Under the pieces are notes generated by a model, which made no database searches, was not told the DNA's origin, and saw only the letters and a list, made by a program, of their open reading frames with translations. From Hungatella hathewayi (GTDB lineage Bacteria; Bacillota; Clostridia; Lachnospirales; Lachnospiraceae), in the NCBI GenBank assembly GCA_025149285.1, contig CP102274.1, forward strand, positions 2,743,501-2,807,500: DNA of 64,000 nucleotides. The letters run 5' to 3'. A program made the translations under genes and the position numbers. This document shows, piece by piece, positions 1-9,781 of this stretch. Numbering within the stretch: the first letter of the stretch is position 1; every line of letters starts with the position of its first letter.

Positions 1-681
1 CAGGAACCCATGACCTCTTTAAATCCCGTGTTTACCGTCGGTTATCAGATCGAGGAGGCATTGATGCTGCATCTCGGTCTGGACAAGAATGCGGCGCGCC
101 AGCGGGCGATTGAGCTGCTGAAGCTGGTAGAAATCCCGGAGGCGGAAAAGCGGGTGGATGAGTATCCGCATCAGCTGTCCGGCGGAATGAGGCAGCGGGT
201 GATGATTGCCATGGCGCTGTCCTGCAACCCTGAGCTGCTGATCGCAGACGAACCGACCACGGCTCTCGATGTGACCATACAGGCTCAGATCCTGGAGCTG
301 TTAAATGAGCTGAAGGATAAGCTGGGCATGGCCATCATCTTCATTACCCATGACCTGGGTGTGATTTCGGAGATGGCTGACGAGGTGGTCGTCATGTATG
401 CGGGGGAGATTGTGGAAAAGGCGGAGACGCGCCAGCTTTTCGATAATCCCAAGCATCCCTACACGGAGGGGCTGATGGCCTCCATCCCCGATATCGATCA
501 GGAGGTGGATCGTCTTCAGACCCTGGAGGGGCTGGTTCCCAGCCTTTACGATATGCCTTCCGGCTGCCGGTTCGGCCCGAGATGCAAGTATTATACGGAA
601 GAATGCGGAAAGAACCACAGTCAGTTAACCAGGCTTTCAGACCAGCGGGAAGTCAGATGCAGGAGGTATGAACATGAGTGA
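1..681 (+). CDS. Peptide ABC transporter ATP-binding protein, OppD/DppD type (5' end missing)
   Basis: This is the C-terminal two thirds of a cytoplasmic ATPase that powers dipeptide or oligopeptide import. The frame is open to the left edge and begins QEPMTSLNP, the Q-loop region of the family, so the Walker A half lies outside the window and the ATG at base 10 is internal. Visible are the ABC signature LSGGMRQRV, Walker [13 protein letters not shown], the switch histidine in FITHDLG, and the C-terminal oligopeptide-family tail with a cysteine cluster ([14 protein letters not shown]). It overlaps the next ATPase gene, as in most opp/dpp operons. Whether the substrate is a dipeptide, an oligopeptide or nickel cannot be told from the ATPase. 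Confidence 0.93.
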   Translation, partial: QEPMTSLNPVFTVGYQIEEALMLHLGLDKNAARQRAIELLKLVEIPEAEKRVDEYPHQLSGGMRQRVMIAMALSCNPELLIADEPTTALDVTIQAQILELLNELKDKLGMAIIFITHDLGVISEMADEVVVMYAGEIVEKAETRQLFDNPKHPYTEGLMASIPDIDQEVDRLQTLEGLVPSLYDMPSGCRFGPRCKYYTEECGKNHSQLTRLSDQREVRCRRYEHE

Positions 682-1633
682 AATCCTGATTCAGGCAAAG
701 AATATTAAAAAATACTTCCCCACCAGTGACAGAGGCAAGGTTGTAAAAGCTGTGGATGATATCAGCTTTGATATTTACAAGGGCGAGACCCTGGGCGTGG
801 TAGGGGAATCAGGCTGCGGAAAATCCACCACCGGCCGTATGGTCTTAAAACTTCTCGACTGTACGGAGGGAAGCGTTCTCTACAAGGGGAAAGACATCGG
901 AAAGATGAAGGGAAAAGAGATGCGCTCCTTACGAAAGGAGATGCAGATTATCTTCCAGGATCCGTATGCGTCACTGGATCCGAGAAAGACGGTATTTCAG
1001 ATCCTGGCAGAGCCGTTCTGGATTCACCATCCGGAGATGAGAAAGGAAGATATCTACCGCGAGGTGGAGAAGTTAATCGAGTGCGTGGGGCTGCGTCCCG
1101 AGCATATCCTGCGGTATCCTCACGAGTTTTCCGGCGGCCAGCGCCAGCGTGTGGGCATTGCGAGAGCGATAGCGCTTCATCCGGAATTCGTCGTGTGCGA
1201 CGAACCCGTCAGTGCCCTGGATGTATCGATTCAGGCGCAGGTAATCAATCTGATGCAGGACATTAAAAAAGAGTACCAGCTGACCTATCTGTTTATTTCC
1301 CATGATCTGCGGATCATCAAGCATTTCTGTGACCGGGTTATGGTTATGTATCTGGGCAATATCGTCGAGCTGGGTACCAAGGAGGCAATCTACGGGAACC
1401 AGAGGCATCCCTATACAAAGGCGCTTTTGTCAGCGGTATCCAATGTAAAGGGACAGGGTAGCAAAAACCGGATCATCTTACAGGGGGATATCCCCAGTCC
1501 GGTGAATCCGCCCAGCGGATGTCCGTTCCATACGAGATGCGGCTACTGTATGGAAATCTGCAAAGAAAAGAAGCCGGAACTGAAAAAGATGGCCGACGGC
1601 ACGCTGGTGGCCTGCCATCTGGATATGGAATAA
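674..1633 (+). CDS. Peptide ABC transporter ATP-binding protein, OppF/DppF type
   Basis: Second ATPase of the peptide importer, complete at 319 residues. Walker A is GESGCGKST, the Q-loop follows in [15 protein letters not shown], the signature is [15 protein letters not shown], Walker B is [12 protein letters not shown], and the family C-terminal cysteine region reads [15 protein letters not shown] chose the ATG at 674 because the AGGAGG at 661-666 sits 7 nt before it and only 1 nt before the alternative ATG at 668. The gene overlaps the end of the OppD-type gene, so translation is probably coupled. It is followed by ridA and an aminotransferase, which suggests that imported peptides or amino acids are broken down by the next enzymes. 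Confidence 0.94.
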   Translation: MSEILIQAKNIKKYFPTSDRGKVVKAVDDISFDIYKGETLGVVGESGCGKSTTGRMVLKLLDCTEGSVLYKGKDIGKMKGKEMRSLRKEMQIIFQDPYASLDPRKTVFQILAEPFWIHHPEMRKEDIYREVEKLIECVGLRPEHILRYPHEFSGGQRQRVGIARAIALHPEFVVCDEPVSALDVSIQAQVINLMQDIKKEYQLTYLFISHDLRIIKHFCDRVMVMYLGNIVELGTKEAIYGNQRHPYTKALLSAVSNVKGQGSKNRIILQGDIPSPVNPPSGCPFHTRCGYCMEICKEKKPELKKMADGTLVACHLDME

Positions 1634-1664
1634 AAATCAATTACAATTTTTGGAGGATAGAACA

Positions 1665-2039
1665 ATGAACAAGATCGTAACAGAGAACGCACCGAAGGCG
1701 ATTGGGCCGTATTCACAGGGGATGGTATTTGAAAATCTGGTGTTTTCCAGCGGACAGATTCCGGTAAATCCGGCGACGGGAGAGATAGAGGGGACTTCCA
1801 TTGAGACGCAGGCTGCTCAGTCCTGTAAGAATGTGGCGGCCGTTCTCGAAGCGGCCGGAAGCAGTATGGAGCGTGTGATTAAAACCACGTGCTTCCTTGC
1901 GGATATGGCGGATTTCCCTGTATTTAACCAGGTGTATGAGTCGTATTTTGTCAGCAGTCCTGCACGTTCCTGCGTTGCAGTAAAGACACTGCCGAAGAAC
2001 GTTCTGTGCGAAATTGAAGCGATCGCCTATAAGGAATAG
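1665..2039 (+). CDS. ridA: RidA family enamine/imine deaminase
   Basis: Small trimeric cytosolic enzyme (124 residues, usual family length) that hydrolyses the reactive enamine or imine intermediates released by PLP enzymes. The sequence has the family landmarks: APKAIGPYSQG at the N-terminus, FSSGQIPVNPATGE, and the conserved arginine and glutamate in PARSCVAVKTLPKNVLCEIE near the C-terminus. The start is the ATG at 1665, with GGAGG at 1652-1656 about 8 nt upstream; an in-frame TTG at 1650 overlaps that site and is rejected. It lies directly before a PLP-dependent lyase/aminotransferase, whose 2-aminoacrylate-type by-products RidA would remove (inference from family knowledge). Confidence 0.95.
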   Translation: MNKIVTENAPKAIGPYSQGMVFENLVFSSGQIPVNPATGEIEGTSIETQAAQSCKNVAAVLEAAGSSMERVIKTTCFLADMADFPVFNQVYESYFVSSPARSCVAVKTLPKNVLCEIEAIAYKE

Positions 2040-2053
2040 AAGAGGAGATGACC

Positions 2054-3244
2054 ATGGCTTTATTTGATGGAAATAATATAAAACTGGATGTGCTGAAAAA
2101 GTGGGCCTACAATTACCGCTGGGCCGAGGTGCCGGAGGGAACCATTCCGTTGACTGCCGCCGATCCCGATTATCCGGTGGCGCCGGAGATTCGGAAGGCG
2201 CTCCGGGATTACGTCGACAACGGCTATTTTTCCTACACACCGAAGATGGGATATCCGGAGTTTATGGAGGCGGCATCCAGAGCGCTGTGGGAGCGGAAGC
2301 ACGAGAAAATCAGCCAGGATTGTATCCTTCCGATTGACAGTGCGGCCAGAGGGATGTATATTATCGCTGAGACATATTTAAAACCAGGCGATGAAATGAT
2401 CGTATTTGACCCGGTGGATTACCTGTTTAAGGAGTCCTGCCTTGCGGCAGGCGGCGTGCCTGTCCTGTTCCCGGCAAAGCTGAAAGACGGCTATATCGAC
2501 TTAAGCGAACTGGAACGTTATATTACGCCGAAGACGAAGATGATCGGGCTGTGTAATCCTCACAATCCATACGGCGTTCTGTACCGCCCGGAGGATTTGG
2601 AGCATATCATGAGCCTCTGTGAGAAATACGATCTGTACATTATGAATGATGAGATCTGGTCTGATATTGTATATCCGGAACAGGAGTTTCTGAGCATTCT
2701 CTCTCTCGGAGAAGAGCGGACGGGACGCGTCATGAGCGTATTCGGATTCTCCAAGAGCTTCGGGATAGCCGGACTTCGGGCAGGAATGATCTACTGCACC
2801 GACAAAGCGGTGTTTGAGCGTCTTGTAGAGAAGTCTGCGGTGATGACGACGGCGGGCGGTATCGCCTCTGTCTCTCAGATTGCAGGAATTACATGCTTAA
2901 AGGAGTGCTACTACTGGGTAGATGAATTTATCAGTCATCTGGTAAAGAACCGGGATTATGCGGTGGAGAGAATTAACAGCATGCCGGTCATCAGCTGCCA
3001 TAAGCCGCAGGCTACGTATCTGCTCTATGTGGATATCAGCGGTCTGGGAGTACCTTCCGCCCAGTTTACCGATTATCTGATTGAACATGCGGGCCTTGCG
3101 CTGGTTCCGGGAGGAGAAACGTTCTTCGGTCCGGGATCGGAAGGCGCCATGAGAATCTGTTTTGCCACCAGCCGCGAGATTCTGGAAGAAGGCTTAAACC
3201 GGCTGGAAACAGGATTAAAAATGTTTCTGGAAGAAAAAAAATAA
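2054..3244 (+). CDS. MalY/PatB-type PLP-dependent aminotransferase or C-S beta-lyase
   Basis: Fold-type I PLP enzyme of 396 residues, class I/II aminotransferase family. The PLP lysine is K234 in FGFSKSFGIAGLRAG. NPHNPYG and the NDEIWSDIVYP stretch, with the aspartate that contacts the pyridine nitrogen, are typical of the MalY/PatB cystathionine beta-lyase branch. The start at 2054 is preferred over the ATG at 2048 because AGAGGAG at 2041-2047 abuts the latter. The likely reaction is beta-elimination from cystathionine or cysteine-type substrates, but transamination is possible. Its place after ridA and before a YheO-like regulator suggests an amino-acid or peptide catabolic operon. Confidence 0.88.
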   Translation: MALFDGNNIKLDVLKKWAYNYRWAEVPEGTIPLTAADPDYPVAPEIRKALRDYVDNGYFSYTPKMGYPEFMEAASRALWERKHEKISQDCILPIDSAARGMYIIAETYLKPGDEMIVFDPVDYLFKESCLAAGGVPVLFPAKLKDGYIDLSELERYITPKTKMIGLCNPHNPYGVLYRPEDLEHIMSLCEKYDLYIMNDEIWSDIVYPEQEFLSILSLGEERTGRVMSVFGFSKSFGIAGLRAGMIYCTDKAVFERLVEKSAVMTTAGGIASVSQIAGITCLKECYYWVDEFISHLVKNRDYAVERINSMPVISCHKPQATYLLYVDISGLGVPSAQFTDYLIEHAGLALVPGGETFFGPGSEGAMRICFATSREILEEGLNRLETGLKMFLEEKK

Positions 3245-3260
3245 GAAAAACGGAGAGTTT

Positions 3261-3902
3261 ATGATGCACGAAAATCTTCAGGTAATTCAAACAATGTTAA
3301 GGAGCATCCATCAGATGCTCGGTGACAGGTATGAGGTGATTCTGCATGACTTAAGTCATGTGGAAAGCTCTATTGTCGGAATAGAAGGATGTATCACCCA
3401 CAGAAAGATTGGGGGACCGGCTACGAATTATCTGATTCAATTGCTGAGAGAGTACGGGGATGAGGCAAAAGACAGCATCAATTACAAAAATGTTATGCCT
3501 GACGGCCGGGTACTGCGTTCCTCGACCATCTTCATCAGAGACAATGACGGAAAAATCATTGGTTCGCTCTGTATCAACCAGGATCTGACCGATTTTATGG
3601 TGGCCAACCGGCTGCTCGAGCGGCTGGTGGAGTTTAAGAGTGAGCAGCATGAAGTTCCAAAGGAAATGTTCGCACAGGATATTTCCGAGGTTATGGAAGC
3701 GATGGTCGGAAGCGAACTGGCGCTTATGAATAAGCCGGTGGCCTACATGCAGAAGGAAGACAAGCTGGCTCTGGTGGATGATCTGGAGCGCAAAGGGGTC
3801 TTCGATGTCAAAGGTTCCGTGGAGTACGTGGCGGAGTGTCTGGGCGTGACAAACTTTACTGTTTATAATTATTTGAAAGAAATCAGGACAAAGCACAAAT
3901 AA
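3261..3902 (+). CDS. YheO-like PAS/HTH transcriptional regulator
   Basis: 213-residue protein matching the YheO family: an N-terminal PAS-like sensory domain (about residues 5-115, with DRYEVILHDLSHVESSIVGIEG and LGSLCINQDL-like strands) and a C-terminal helix-turn-helix (about residues 150-210, ending LGVTNFTVYNYLKEIR). It is probably the local regulator of the peptide-transport, ridA and aminotransferase operon, since it is the last gene in the same direction only 16 bp after the aminotransferase. The effector is unknown. The start is at 3261 or 3264, both served by GGAGAG at 3252-3257. Confidence 0.88.
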   Translation: MMHENLQVIQTMLRSIHQMLGDRYEVILHDLSHVESSIVGIEGCITHRKIGGPATNYLIQLLREYGDEAKDSINYKNVMPDGRVLRSSTIFIRDNDGKIIGSLCINQDLTDFMVANRLLERLVEFKSEQHEVPKEMFAQDISEVMEAMVGSELALMNKPVAYMQKEDKLALVDDLERKGVFDVKGSVEYVAECLGVTNFTVYNYLKEIRTKHK

Positions 3903-3913
3903 TGACGAAGACG

Positions 3914-3999
3914 GGCCGGGGGGCCCTCCGGGCATAGGAAGAGCCCGGTATGGAAGCAGGTACTGCCTGTCTTTCCGCAGCAGCTCCCCGGCCTTTTTT
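3914..3999 (+). terminator. Rho-independent terminator with branched stem
   Basis: GGCCGGGG (3914-3921) pairs with CCCCGGCC (3986-3993), which is followed by six T residues. The ~64-nt interior can form smaller hairpins, for example CCGGGC with GCCCGG. It ends the peptide-transport/YheO operon. I looked for a cobalamin riboswitch here because cobS follows, but saw none of its conserved boxes. Confidence 0.75.
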
Positions 4000-4127
4000 C
4001 ATCCCTCTGATGAGGATTCCCATTCAAAAATTCCAGAATTTTCTTAAAATATATCTGCTCTCTGTACGAATTCCCCGTTTTGTTGTATGATAATAGAGAT
4101 AATTTTTATAATGGGAGGAAATGAACA

Positions 4128-4895
4128 ATGAATCTGTTTTGCAGCCTCGCAATCGCGTTTTCCATGTACTCCAGAATTCCCATGCCCACAGTGGCCTGGA
4201 CGAAGGAGCGGATGAAATACGCCATGTGCTTCTTCCCTTTAATCGGTGTGGTGATCGGCGCCATCACATACGGTTCTGTTCTGGTGCTTACGGCCCTGAA
4301 GCTGGACTGGATGGCCAGAATCTTTCCCGTTCTTGTACCTCTTATGGTTACGGGGGGAATTCATATGGATGGGTTTCTCGACGTCACGGATGCCAGAGCC
4401 TCGCACGCGCCGGCTGAAAAAAAACTGGAGATTTTAAAAGACCCTCATACAGGGGCGTTTGCCATCATCGGCTGCGGTGTTTATCTGCTTCTCTACACGG
4501 CGTTTTTCGGGGAAATGAAGCCGGTGATCCTGGCGGCCTACGGCGGGAGCTTTGTGATCACGAGGGCGCTTTCCGGACTTGCCGTGGTGACCTTTCCCAT
4601 GGCAAAGAACAGCGGCCTTGCCGCCTCATTTTCCGGACAGGCGCAGAAGAGGACGGTTGCGGTCACCATGTGGCTGTATCTCGTTTTCACAGAGTGCTGG
4701 ATACTGTATACAGGTGGAATAGCAGCTGCCGTCATGACAGCCGCAGCAGCCGCGCTTACGTTTCTGTACTATTACCGGATGTCAAAAAAAGAATTTGGAG
4801 GAATTACCGGAGATCTTGCCGGATATTTTCTTCAGGTGTGCGAGCTGGTGCTGACAGCAGTCTTTGCGGCCGTTTCCAGAGGGATACTGGCATAA
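4128..4895 (+). CDS. cobS: Adenosylcobinamide-GDP ribazoletransferase
   Basis: Integral membrane cobalamin synthase of 255 residues, the usual length, which joins adenosylcobinamide-GDP and alpha-ribazole (phosphate). The N-terminal FSMYSRIPMP and the metal-binding MDGFLDVTDARASHAPAEKKLEILKD region (key residues in GGIHMDGFLDVTDA) are diagnostic. Several hydrophobic segments follow, with a second conserved stretch GGITGDLAGYF near the end. The ATG at 4128 is 9 nt after GGGAGGA (4113-4119); the ATG at 4121 is in another frame. It is the first gene of a six-gene late corrinoid cluster; no B12 riboswitch is visible upstream. Confidence 0.95.
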   Translation: MNLFCSLAIAFSMYSRIPMPTVAWTKERMKYAMCFFPLIGVVIGAITYGSVLVLTALKLDWMARIFPVLVPLMVTGGIHMDGFLDVTDARASHAPAEKKLEILKDPHTGAFAIIGCGVYLLLYTAFFGEMKPVILAAYGGSFVITRALSGLAVVTFPMAKNSGLAASFSGQAQKRTVAVTMWLYLVFTECWILYTGGIAAAVMTAAAAALTFLYYYRMSKKEFGGITGDLAGYFLQVCELVLTAVFAAVSRGILA

Positions 4896-4928
4896 GCGGA
4901 ACATGAGATGGAAGGCGGGAGAGTGTCT

Positions 4929-5366
4929 ATGATATTTATTACTGGAGGAGCATGGCAGGGGAAAACGGCGTTTGCGGAAACACTTGCGGTCGATTTCGTT
5001 ACGATGGAATCAGGAGAACGCGTAAGCTGTGCCGGCTCCATAACAGAAAAGAAAGCGGTCCCGGTGGCCTGCGGACGGAGCGATCCGTTTGAAACGGCCT
5101 TCGAGCGGCCGGTGATCAGTGGATTTCACTATTTTGTGAGACGGCTGCTCCGGGAAGAGCGGGATGTCAATGAATTTATTGCCGCGATCGGGGAGAAGAA
5201 CCCCAACGCCGTGATTACCGCAGACGAGCTGGGCTGCGGAATCGTCCCGGCAGACCCGGAAGAGAGGGCATGGCGGGAGGCGGCCGGAAGGGCGGCTGAA
5301 ATACTGGCGGCGGATTCCGATGCGGTGTACCGCATGATCTGCGGAATCGCCGTCAGACTGAAGTGA
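4929..5366 (+). CDS. Short CobU-like adenosylcobinamide kinase/guanylyltransferase
   Basis: 145-residue relative of CobU, which phosphorylates adenosylcobinamide and then transfers GMP to it. The P-loop is GGAWQGKT (family GGARSGKS) and the C-terminal half is clearly CobU-like (ADELGCGIVPADPEERAWRE, then AAEILAADSDAVYRMICGI and RLK at the end). Usual CobU proteins are about 180 residues. The segment between the P-loop strand and the C-terminal half is shortened, and I cannot find the HR..R motif holding the guanylylated histidine. It may be a kinase-only or guanylyltransferase-defective form. The start at 4929 follows GCGGGAGAG at 4915-4923; the earlier ATG at 4908 lacks a site. It lies between cobS and cbiB. 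Confidence 0.8.
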   Translation: MIFITGGAWQGKTAFAETLAVDFVTMESGERVSCAGSITEKKAVPVACGRSDPFETAFERPVISGFHYFVRRLLREERDVNEFIAAIGEKNPNAVITADELGCGIVPADPEERAWREAAGRAAEILAADSDAVYRMICGIAVRLK

Positions 5367-5376
5367 AGGAGAACAG

Positions 5377-6399
5377 ATGATACGTTACCATATACTGGCT
5401 GCATTGGCGGGCTGCGCCCTCGATGCACTGTTTGGAGATCCGCGCAGGATTCCCCATCCGGTCTGCGGCATTGGAAATCTGATCGCATGGCTGGAAGCAC
5501 GGCTTCGCAAATGGTTCCCGGCGGACGCGAAGTCGGAGAGAAGAGCGGGAGCGGTGATGGTCTCCTCGGTCCTGCTTATCACGGGTCTTGCCGCTGCATT
5601 GATCCTGACAGCGGCCTATGCGGTCCATCCGCTGGCCGGACTGGCCGTGGAAAGTGTGATGTGCGGACAGATGATGGCCTGGCGTTCCCTGAGAAAGGAA
5701 AGCATGAAGGTGTATGACGCTCTGGCGGCCGGCGATGTGGAAGGCGCCAGGAAGGCGGTCTCCATGATCGTAGGAAGGGATACGGCCAGCCTTTCGGATC
5801 TGGGAATCACGAAGGCCGCAGTGGAGACTGTGGCAGAGAATACCTCGGATGGGATCATCGCCCCGCTCTTTTATATGGTGCTGGGAGGAGGAACCGGGAT
5901 CTTTCTTTATAAGGCGGTCAATACCATGGATTCCATGGTTGGCTATAAAAACGACAGATACATAAACTTCGGAAGAACAGCCGCCAGACTGGATGACGGA
6001 TGTAATTACATCCCCGCCCGGCTTTCGGCATTCTTCATGATCGCGGCGGGCTTTCTCCTGGAAGCCGCAGAAGGAGCCGGAAGGCGGCTGAAAAAAGGAG
6101 ACGAAGCCGGAATCCGGCATTACAGCGGCACCGGGGGAATCCGGATATTCAAACGGGACCGCTATAACCATAAAAGCCCCAATTCCGCCCAGACAGAATC
6201 GGTCTGTGCCGGCGTGCTGGGAATCCGGCTGGCCGGAAACGCCTGCTACTTCGGCAGGCTGTACGAAAAACCGACAATCGGAGATGCAGACCGGCCTGTG
6301 GAATATGCGGATATCCGGAGAGCAAACGCACTGATGACGGGAACGTACGCGGCGGCGCTTTTTGTGACGGCAGTCATCGGATTTTTCCTGTTTGTTTAA
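5377..6399 (+). CDS. cbiB: Adenosylcobinamide-phosphate synthase CbiB
   Basis: 340-residue integral membrane protein that attaches aminopropanol (phosphate) to adenosylcobyric acid. Family marks are the N-terminal ALDALFGDPRRIPHPV, the central VSMIVGRDTASL and AVETVAENTSDGIIAPLFY, then YKAVNTMDSMVGYKNDRY, and SPNSAQTESVCAGVLGIRL late in the chain. It starts 10 bp after the cobU-like gene and precedes the threonine-phosphate decarboxylase that makes the aminopropanol phosphate donor, so substrate and enzyme genes are adjacent. A long reverse-strand open frame over this gene is a shadow. Confidence 0.95.
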   Translation: MIRYHILAALAGCALDALFGDPRRIPHPVCGIGNLIAWLEARLRKWFPADAKSERRAGAVMVSSVLLITGLAAALILTAAYAVHPLAGLAVESVMCGQMMAWRSLRKESMKVYDALAAGDVEGARKAVSMIVGRDTASLSDLGITKAAVETVAENTSDGIIAPLFYMVLGGGTGIFLYKAVNTMDSMVGYKNDRYINFGRTAARLDDGCNYIPARLSAFFMIAAGFLLEAAEGAGRRLKKGDEAGIRHYSGTGGIRIFKRDRYNHKSPNSAQTESVCAGVLGIRLAGNACYFGRLYEKPTIGDADRPVEYADIRRANALMTGTYAAALFVTAVIGFFLFV

Positions 6400-6451
6400 G
6401 CCGGCTGCACCGCGATACAGAGTGTAAAACGACAGAATGGAGAATGACATC

Positions 6452-7576
6452 ATGGAATACCAGCATGGAGGAGACATTTATACGAATCAGGTGGAACTGG
6501 ATTATTCCGCCAACTTAAACCCGCTCGGACTTCCCGAAGGGGTGAGAACTGCATATATCAGGGCGGCGGACCGCTGCAGTGTGTATCCGGACAGCCGGTG
6601 CCTGGCGCTTCGCTCGAAGCTGGCGGCCTTTCACCGCATCGACCGGGAGAATGTGATCTGCGGAAACGGCGCGGCGGAGCTTATTTTTCTGATTGTACAT
6701 GCCAGACGCCCAAAACGGGCGCTCTTAATCGCTCCCTCCTTTCTGGAATATGAGCAGGCGTTAAAAAACGGGGGCTGTGAGATCTCCTGGTTCGATTTAA
6801 AGGAGGAAGAGGGCTTTGCCCTCTCTGTGCCGGAGCTCACTGCATATGTAAAGAGGGAGGCGGCGGCCGGACAACGGCCGGACATGGTATTTCTCTGCAA
6901 TCCGAACAATCCAACCGGGCTGGCAGTGGAACGGGCGGAGCTTTTGCCTTTTCTGGAATACTGCGAGGAATGCGGCATTGTCTGCGTACTGGATGAGTGC
7001 TTTGTTGAATTCCTGGACGAGCCGGAACGCTTTTCCGTGATGGAAGAGCTCCGTTCCGGGCGGTTCAGCCGCCTGTTTATTCTGAAGGCATTTACGAAGA
7101 TATATGCAATGGCAGGCCTGCGGCTGGGGTACGGGATTACTCTGGACCGGGAACTTCTGGAGGCCATGGACGGCAGCAGACAGCCGTGGAGTGTCTCCGG
7201 TCCCGCCCAGGCGGCCGGGGAGGCGGCTCTCCTGGAACGGGCGTATGTGGACCGGACGAGAGAACTGGTAAGCCGGGAGAGAAGTCTCCTGATGGGGCAG
7301 ATGGAGGAACTGGGGTTTTCTGTCTATCCTTCCAGGGCAAACTACATATTTTTCAGGGACCAGCGGTCAGGGAAGGCCGGGGCGCCGGAAACGCGCAGCC
7401 TCTATGACGCCTGTCTGGAACGCGGAGTCCTGATCCGTTCATGTGCCAATTACCGGGGACTTGACAGCCGCTTTTACCGGATCTGCGTTAAGGACAGAAC
7501 GGACAATGAAACGCTTTACCGGGTACTCCGGGAAGCGATGGAGGAAAGGAAACAGAGATGGCAAAATCAATCATGA
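6452..7576 (+). CDS. cobD: L-threonine-O-3-phosphate decarboxylase (CobD type)
   Basis: HisC-like PLP enzyme of 374 residues that makes (R)-1-amino-2-propanol phosphate for the corrinoid nucleotide loop. It opens with [20 protein letters not shown], typical of CobD/CobC, and carries [11 protein letters not shown], the VLDECFVEF cofactor aspartate and the PLP lysine in [18 protein letters not shown]. The start at 6452 has GGAGA (6439-6443) 8 nt upstream; the ATG at 6437 overlaps that site. The assignment as decarboxylase rather than histidinol-phosphate aminotransferase rests on the N-terminal motif and the neighbouring cbiB and cbiP. It overlaps cbiP by 19 bp. Confidence 0.92.
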   Translation: MEYQHGGDIYTNQVELDYSANLNPLGLPEGVRTAYIRAADRCSVYPDSRCLALRSKLAAFHRIDRENVICGNGAAELIFLIVHARRPKRALLIAPSFLEYEQALKNGGCEISWFDLKEEEGFALSVPELTAYVKREAAAGQRPDMVFLCNPNNPTGLAVERAELLPFLEYCEECGIVCVLDECFVEFLDEPERFSVMEELRSGRFSRLFILKAFTKIYAMAGLRLGYGITLDRELLEAMDGSRQPWSVSGPAQAAGEAALLERAYVDRTRELVSRERSLLMGQMEELGFSVYPSRANYIFFRDQRSGKAGAPETRSLYDACLERGVLIRSCANYRGLDSRFYRICVKDRTDNETLYRVLREAMEERKQRWQNQS

Positions 7577-9117
7577 TACAGGGCACGATGTCCAACGCGG
7601 GCAAAAGTCTGATCGCGGCGGGACTGTGCCGTGTCTTTAAGCAGGACGGCTACCGGGTGGCTCCCTTTAAATCACAGAATATGGCGCTGAATTCCTATAT
7701 TACGGAGGAAGGTCTGGAGATGGGGCGCGCCCAGGTGGTGCAGGCAGAAGCGGCGGGAATTAAACCGCAGGCCGACATGAATCCGATTCTGTTAAAGCCG
7801 ACTTCCGATTCCGGCTCCCAGGTCATAGTCCACGGAGTTCCGGTCGGAACGATGCCGGCAAAAGAGTATTTTGTATACAAAAAGTCTCTGGTGCCCGAGG
7901 TGGAGAACGCGTACCGGAGACTGGCACAGGAGTACGATATCATTGTGATCGAAGGCGCCGGGAGTCCGGCGGAGATCAACTTAAAGCAGGATGATATCGT
8001 GAATATGGGGATGGCGAAGATGGCGGACGCTCCGGTTCTTTTGGTGGGGGATATCGACCGGGGCGGCGTGTTTGCCCAGCTTTACGGAACCGTCGCCCTG
8101 CTGTCGGAAGAAGAGCGGGCGCGGGTCAAGGGACTCGTTGTCAATAAGTTCAGAGGGGATAAGACGATCCTGGAACCGGGGCTGACCATGATCGAGGATC
8201 TGTGCGGCATACCAGTTACGGGAGTCGTTCCCTATGCCGATGTGGATATCGAGGATGAGGACAGCCTGGGTCACCATCTGAAAGGAACGGAGAAGGGGAA
8301 AACGACGCTGGTTGATATCGCCGTCATACGTCTGCCCAGAATCTCCAACTTTACGGATTTTCAGATCTTCTCCTGTATGCCGGAAGTCGGCCTCACGTAT
8401 GTGGAACGGCTGTCGGAACTGGGAAAACCGGATCTGATTGTGCTTCCCGGAACGAAGAATACCATAGAGGATTTACTCTGGATGAGAGAGAATGGCCTGG
8501 AGGCCGCAGTGCTGAAACTGGCGTCTGCCGGCGTTCCTGTCTTCGGGATCTGCGGCGGCTTTCAGATGCTGGGGGAAAGCCTGGAGGATCCGTTTGGCGC
8601 AGAGACGGAACGGTACCGGGGACGGCCGGTGGAGGGGCTTAAGCTGCTTCCGGTGAGGACCGTCTTCGGGAAAGAGAAGACGAGAACCCGGGTGACCGGT
8701 TCCTGTGCCTCCGTGGGCGGAATATTTGAAGATCTGTCGGGCATGGAGATCGAGGGATACGAAATTCACATGGGCGGGACGGTACGTGCAGTACCTCCTC
8801 TGACCTATGTGATGGAACAGAACGGCTCTCATCTGGCCAAGATGGATGGCTGCCAGAGAAATCATGTCTACGGTACGTACCTGCACGGATTCTTTGACCG
8901 GGAGGGAATCGCTGAGACCATTGTGAACGCACTCCTTAAAAAGAAGGGACTGGACGCAGTTCCAGGCGGAGAATTTCAATATGCTGCATACCGGGAACAG
9001 CAGTACGACCGTCTCGCGGCAGTCATCAGAGAGAGCTTTGACATGAAGGCGGTTTACGGGATGATGGGAATCGACGGCAATTCCATGCCGGACAGCAGAA
9101 AGGAAGATTCAGAATGA
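7558..9117 (+). CDS. cbiP: Cobyric acid synthase (glutamine-hydrolysing)
   Basis: 519-residue amidase that converts adenosylcobyrinic a,c-diamide to adenosylcobyric acid in four glutamine-dependent steps. The N-terminal synthetase domain has the P-loop-like GTMSNAGKS and the conserved [12 protein letters not shown], then [13 protein letters not shown]. The C-terminal class I glutaminase-like domain has the nucleophile cysteine in [11 protein letters not shown] and the histidine in [11 protein letters not shown]. Length is typical of CobQ/CbiP. It overlaps the end of cobD and its stop overlaps the cbiC start, so the cluster is translated as one unit. Confidence 0.96.
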   Translation: MAKSIMIQGTMSNAGKSLIAAGLCRVFKQDGYRVAPFKSQNMALNSYITEEGLEMGRAQVVQAEAAGIKPQADMNPILLKPTSDSGSQVIVHGVPVGTMPAKEYFVYKKSLVPEVENAYRRLAQEYDIIVIEGAGSPAEINLKQDDIVNMGMAKMADAPVLLVGDIDRGGVFAQLYGTVALLSEEERARVKGLVVNKFRGDKTILEPGLTMIEDLCGIPVTGVVPYADVDIEDEDSLGHHLKGTEKGKTTLVDIAVIRLPRISNFTDFQIFSCMPEVGLTYVERLSELGKPDLIVLPGTKNTIEDLLWMRENGLEAAVLKLASAGVPVFGICGGFQMLGESLEDPFGAETERYRGRPVEGLKLLPVRTVFGKEKTRTRVTGSCASVGGIFEDLSGMEIEGYEIHMGGTVRAVPPLTYVMEQNGSHLAKMDGCQRNHVYGTYLHGFFDREGIAETIVNALLKKKGLDAVPGGEFQYAAYREQQYDRLAAVIRESFDMKAVYGMMGIDGNSMPDSRKEDSE

Positions 9118-9764
9118 TAGAGACAGAACTGGAACGGGTGCTTCCCGGCGATATAGAGAAGAGAAGCTTTGAGATGATCACGGAGGAACTGGGAGACCGT
9201 ATCCTGAATCCGGAATATGAGCTGGTCATCAAACGTGTGATCCATACCACCGCTGATTTCGATTACGCGGACAACCTGATGTTTTCCGAACATGCGGTGG
9301 AGCAGGCGAAGGCGGCGATCCGGCAGGGCGTCCGCTTCATTACCGATACCAATATGGGGAAAGCGGGCATCAACCGGTCCGCTCTCCAGGCATGCGGCTG
9401 CAGGGTGGACTGCTTTATGGCTGACGAAGATGTGGCGGAGGCGGCGAAGCGGCTTGGAACCACCAGAGCGTGTGCCAGCATGGAGAAGGCGGCCGAATTA
9501 GGCGAAGACTGTATCTTTGCTGTCGGCAACGCCCCCACGGCCCTGATCCGGCTGTATGAGCTGATCCGGGAAGGACGGCTGAAGCCGAAGCTGGTGATCG
9601 GCGTGCCGGTAGGCTTTGTCAATGTGGTTCAGTCAAAGGAAATGATTCTTTCACTGCCTGATACGCCGTTTATTGTGGCGAGAGGGCGTAAAGGCGGAAG
9701 CAATGTGGCGGCCGCCATCTGCAACGCGCTGTTGTATCAGTGCCAGAGTGTGCCTGAAGCTTAA
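9114..9764 (+). CDS. cbiC: Precorrin-8X / cobalt-precorrin-8 methylmutase
   Basis: 216-residue CobH/CbiC enzyme that moves the C-11 methyl group to C-12 to give (hydrogeno)cobyrinate. The proton-relay histidine is visible in [21 protein letters not shown] (read at the IHTTAD block), followed by [13 protein letters not shown] and, near the end, [14 protein letters not shown] and [19 protein letters not shown], all characteristic. An ATGA overlap with cbiP couples translation. This is the only corrin-ring enzyme in the cluster; the other ring-building genes (cbiD-cbiL, cbiA) must be elsewhere if the pathway is complete. The next gene belongs to another system. Confidence 0.96.
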   Translation: MIETELERVLPGDIEKRSFEMITEELGDRILNPEYELVIKRVIHTTADFDYADNLMFSEHAVEQAKAAIRQGVRFITDTNMGKAGINRSALQACGCRVDCFMADEDVAEAAKRLGTTRACASMEKAAELGEDCIFAVGNAPTALIRLYELIREGRLKPKLVIGVPVGFVNVVQSKEMILSLPDTPFIVARGRKGGSNVAAAICNALLYQCQSVPEA

Positions 9765-9781
9765 GAGAAGGGGAGTGCATC

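Noticed and set aside
10..681. Complete short ATPase starting at base 10
   Set aside because: The frame is open to the window edge and the methionine is the conserved internal one in QEPMTSLNP, so the gene is cut by the window, not short.
3903..4127. Cobalamin riboswitch before cobS
   Set aside because: The gap contains a terminator and an AT-rich stretch, but none of the conserved B12-box sequences.
5353..6477. 374-codon reverse-strand open frame over cbiB
   Set aside because: It is a codon-shadow of a strongly supported cbiB gene, with low-complexity arginine/serine/histidine composition and no ribosome site.
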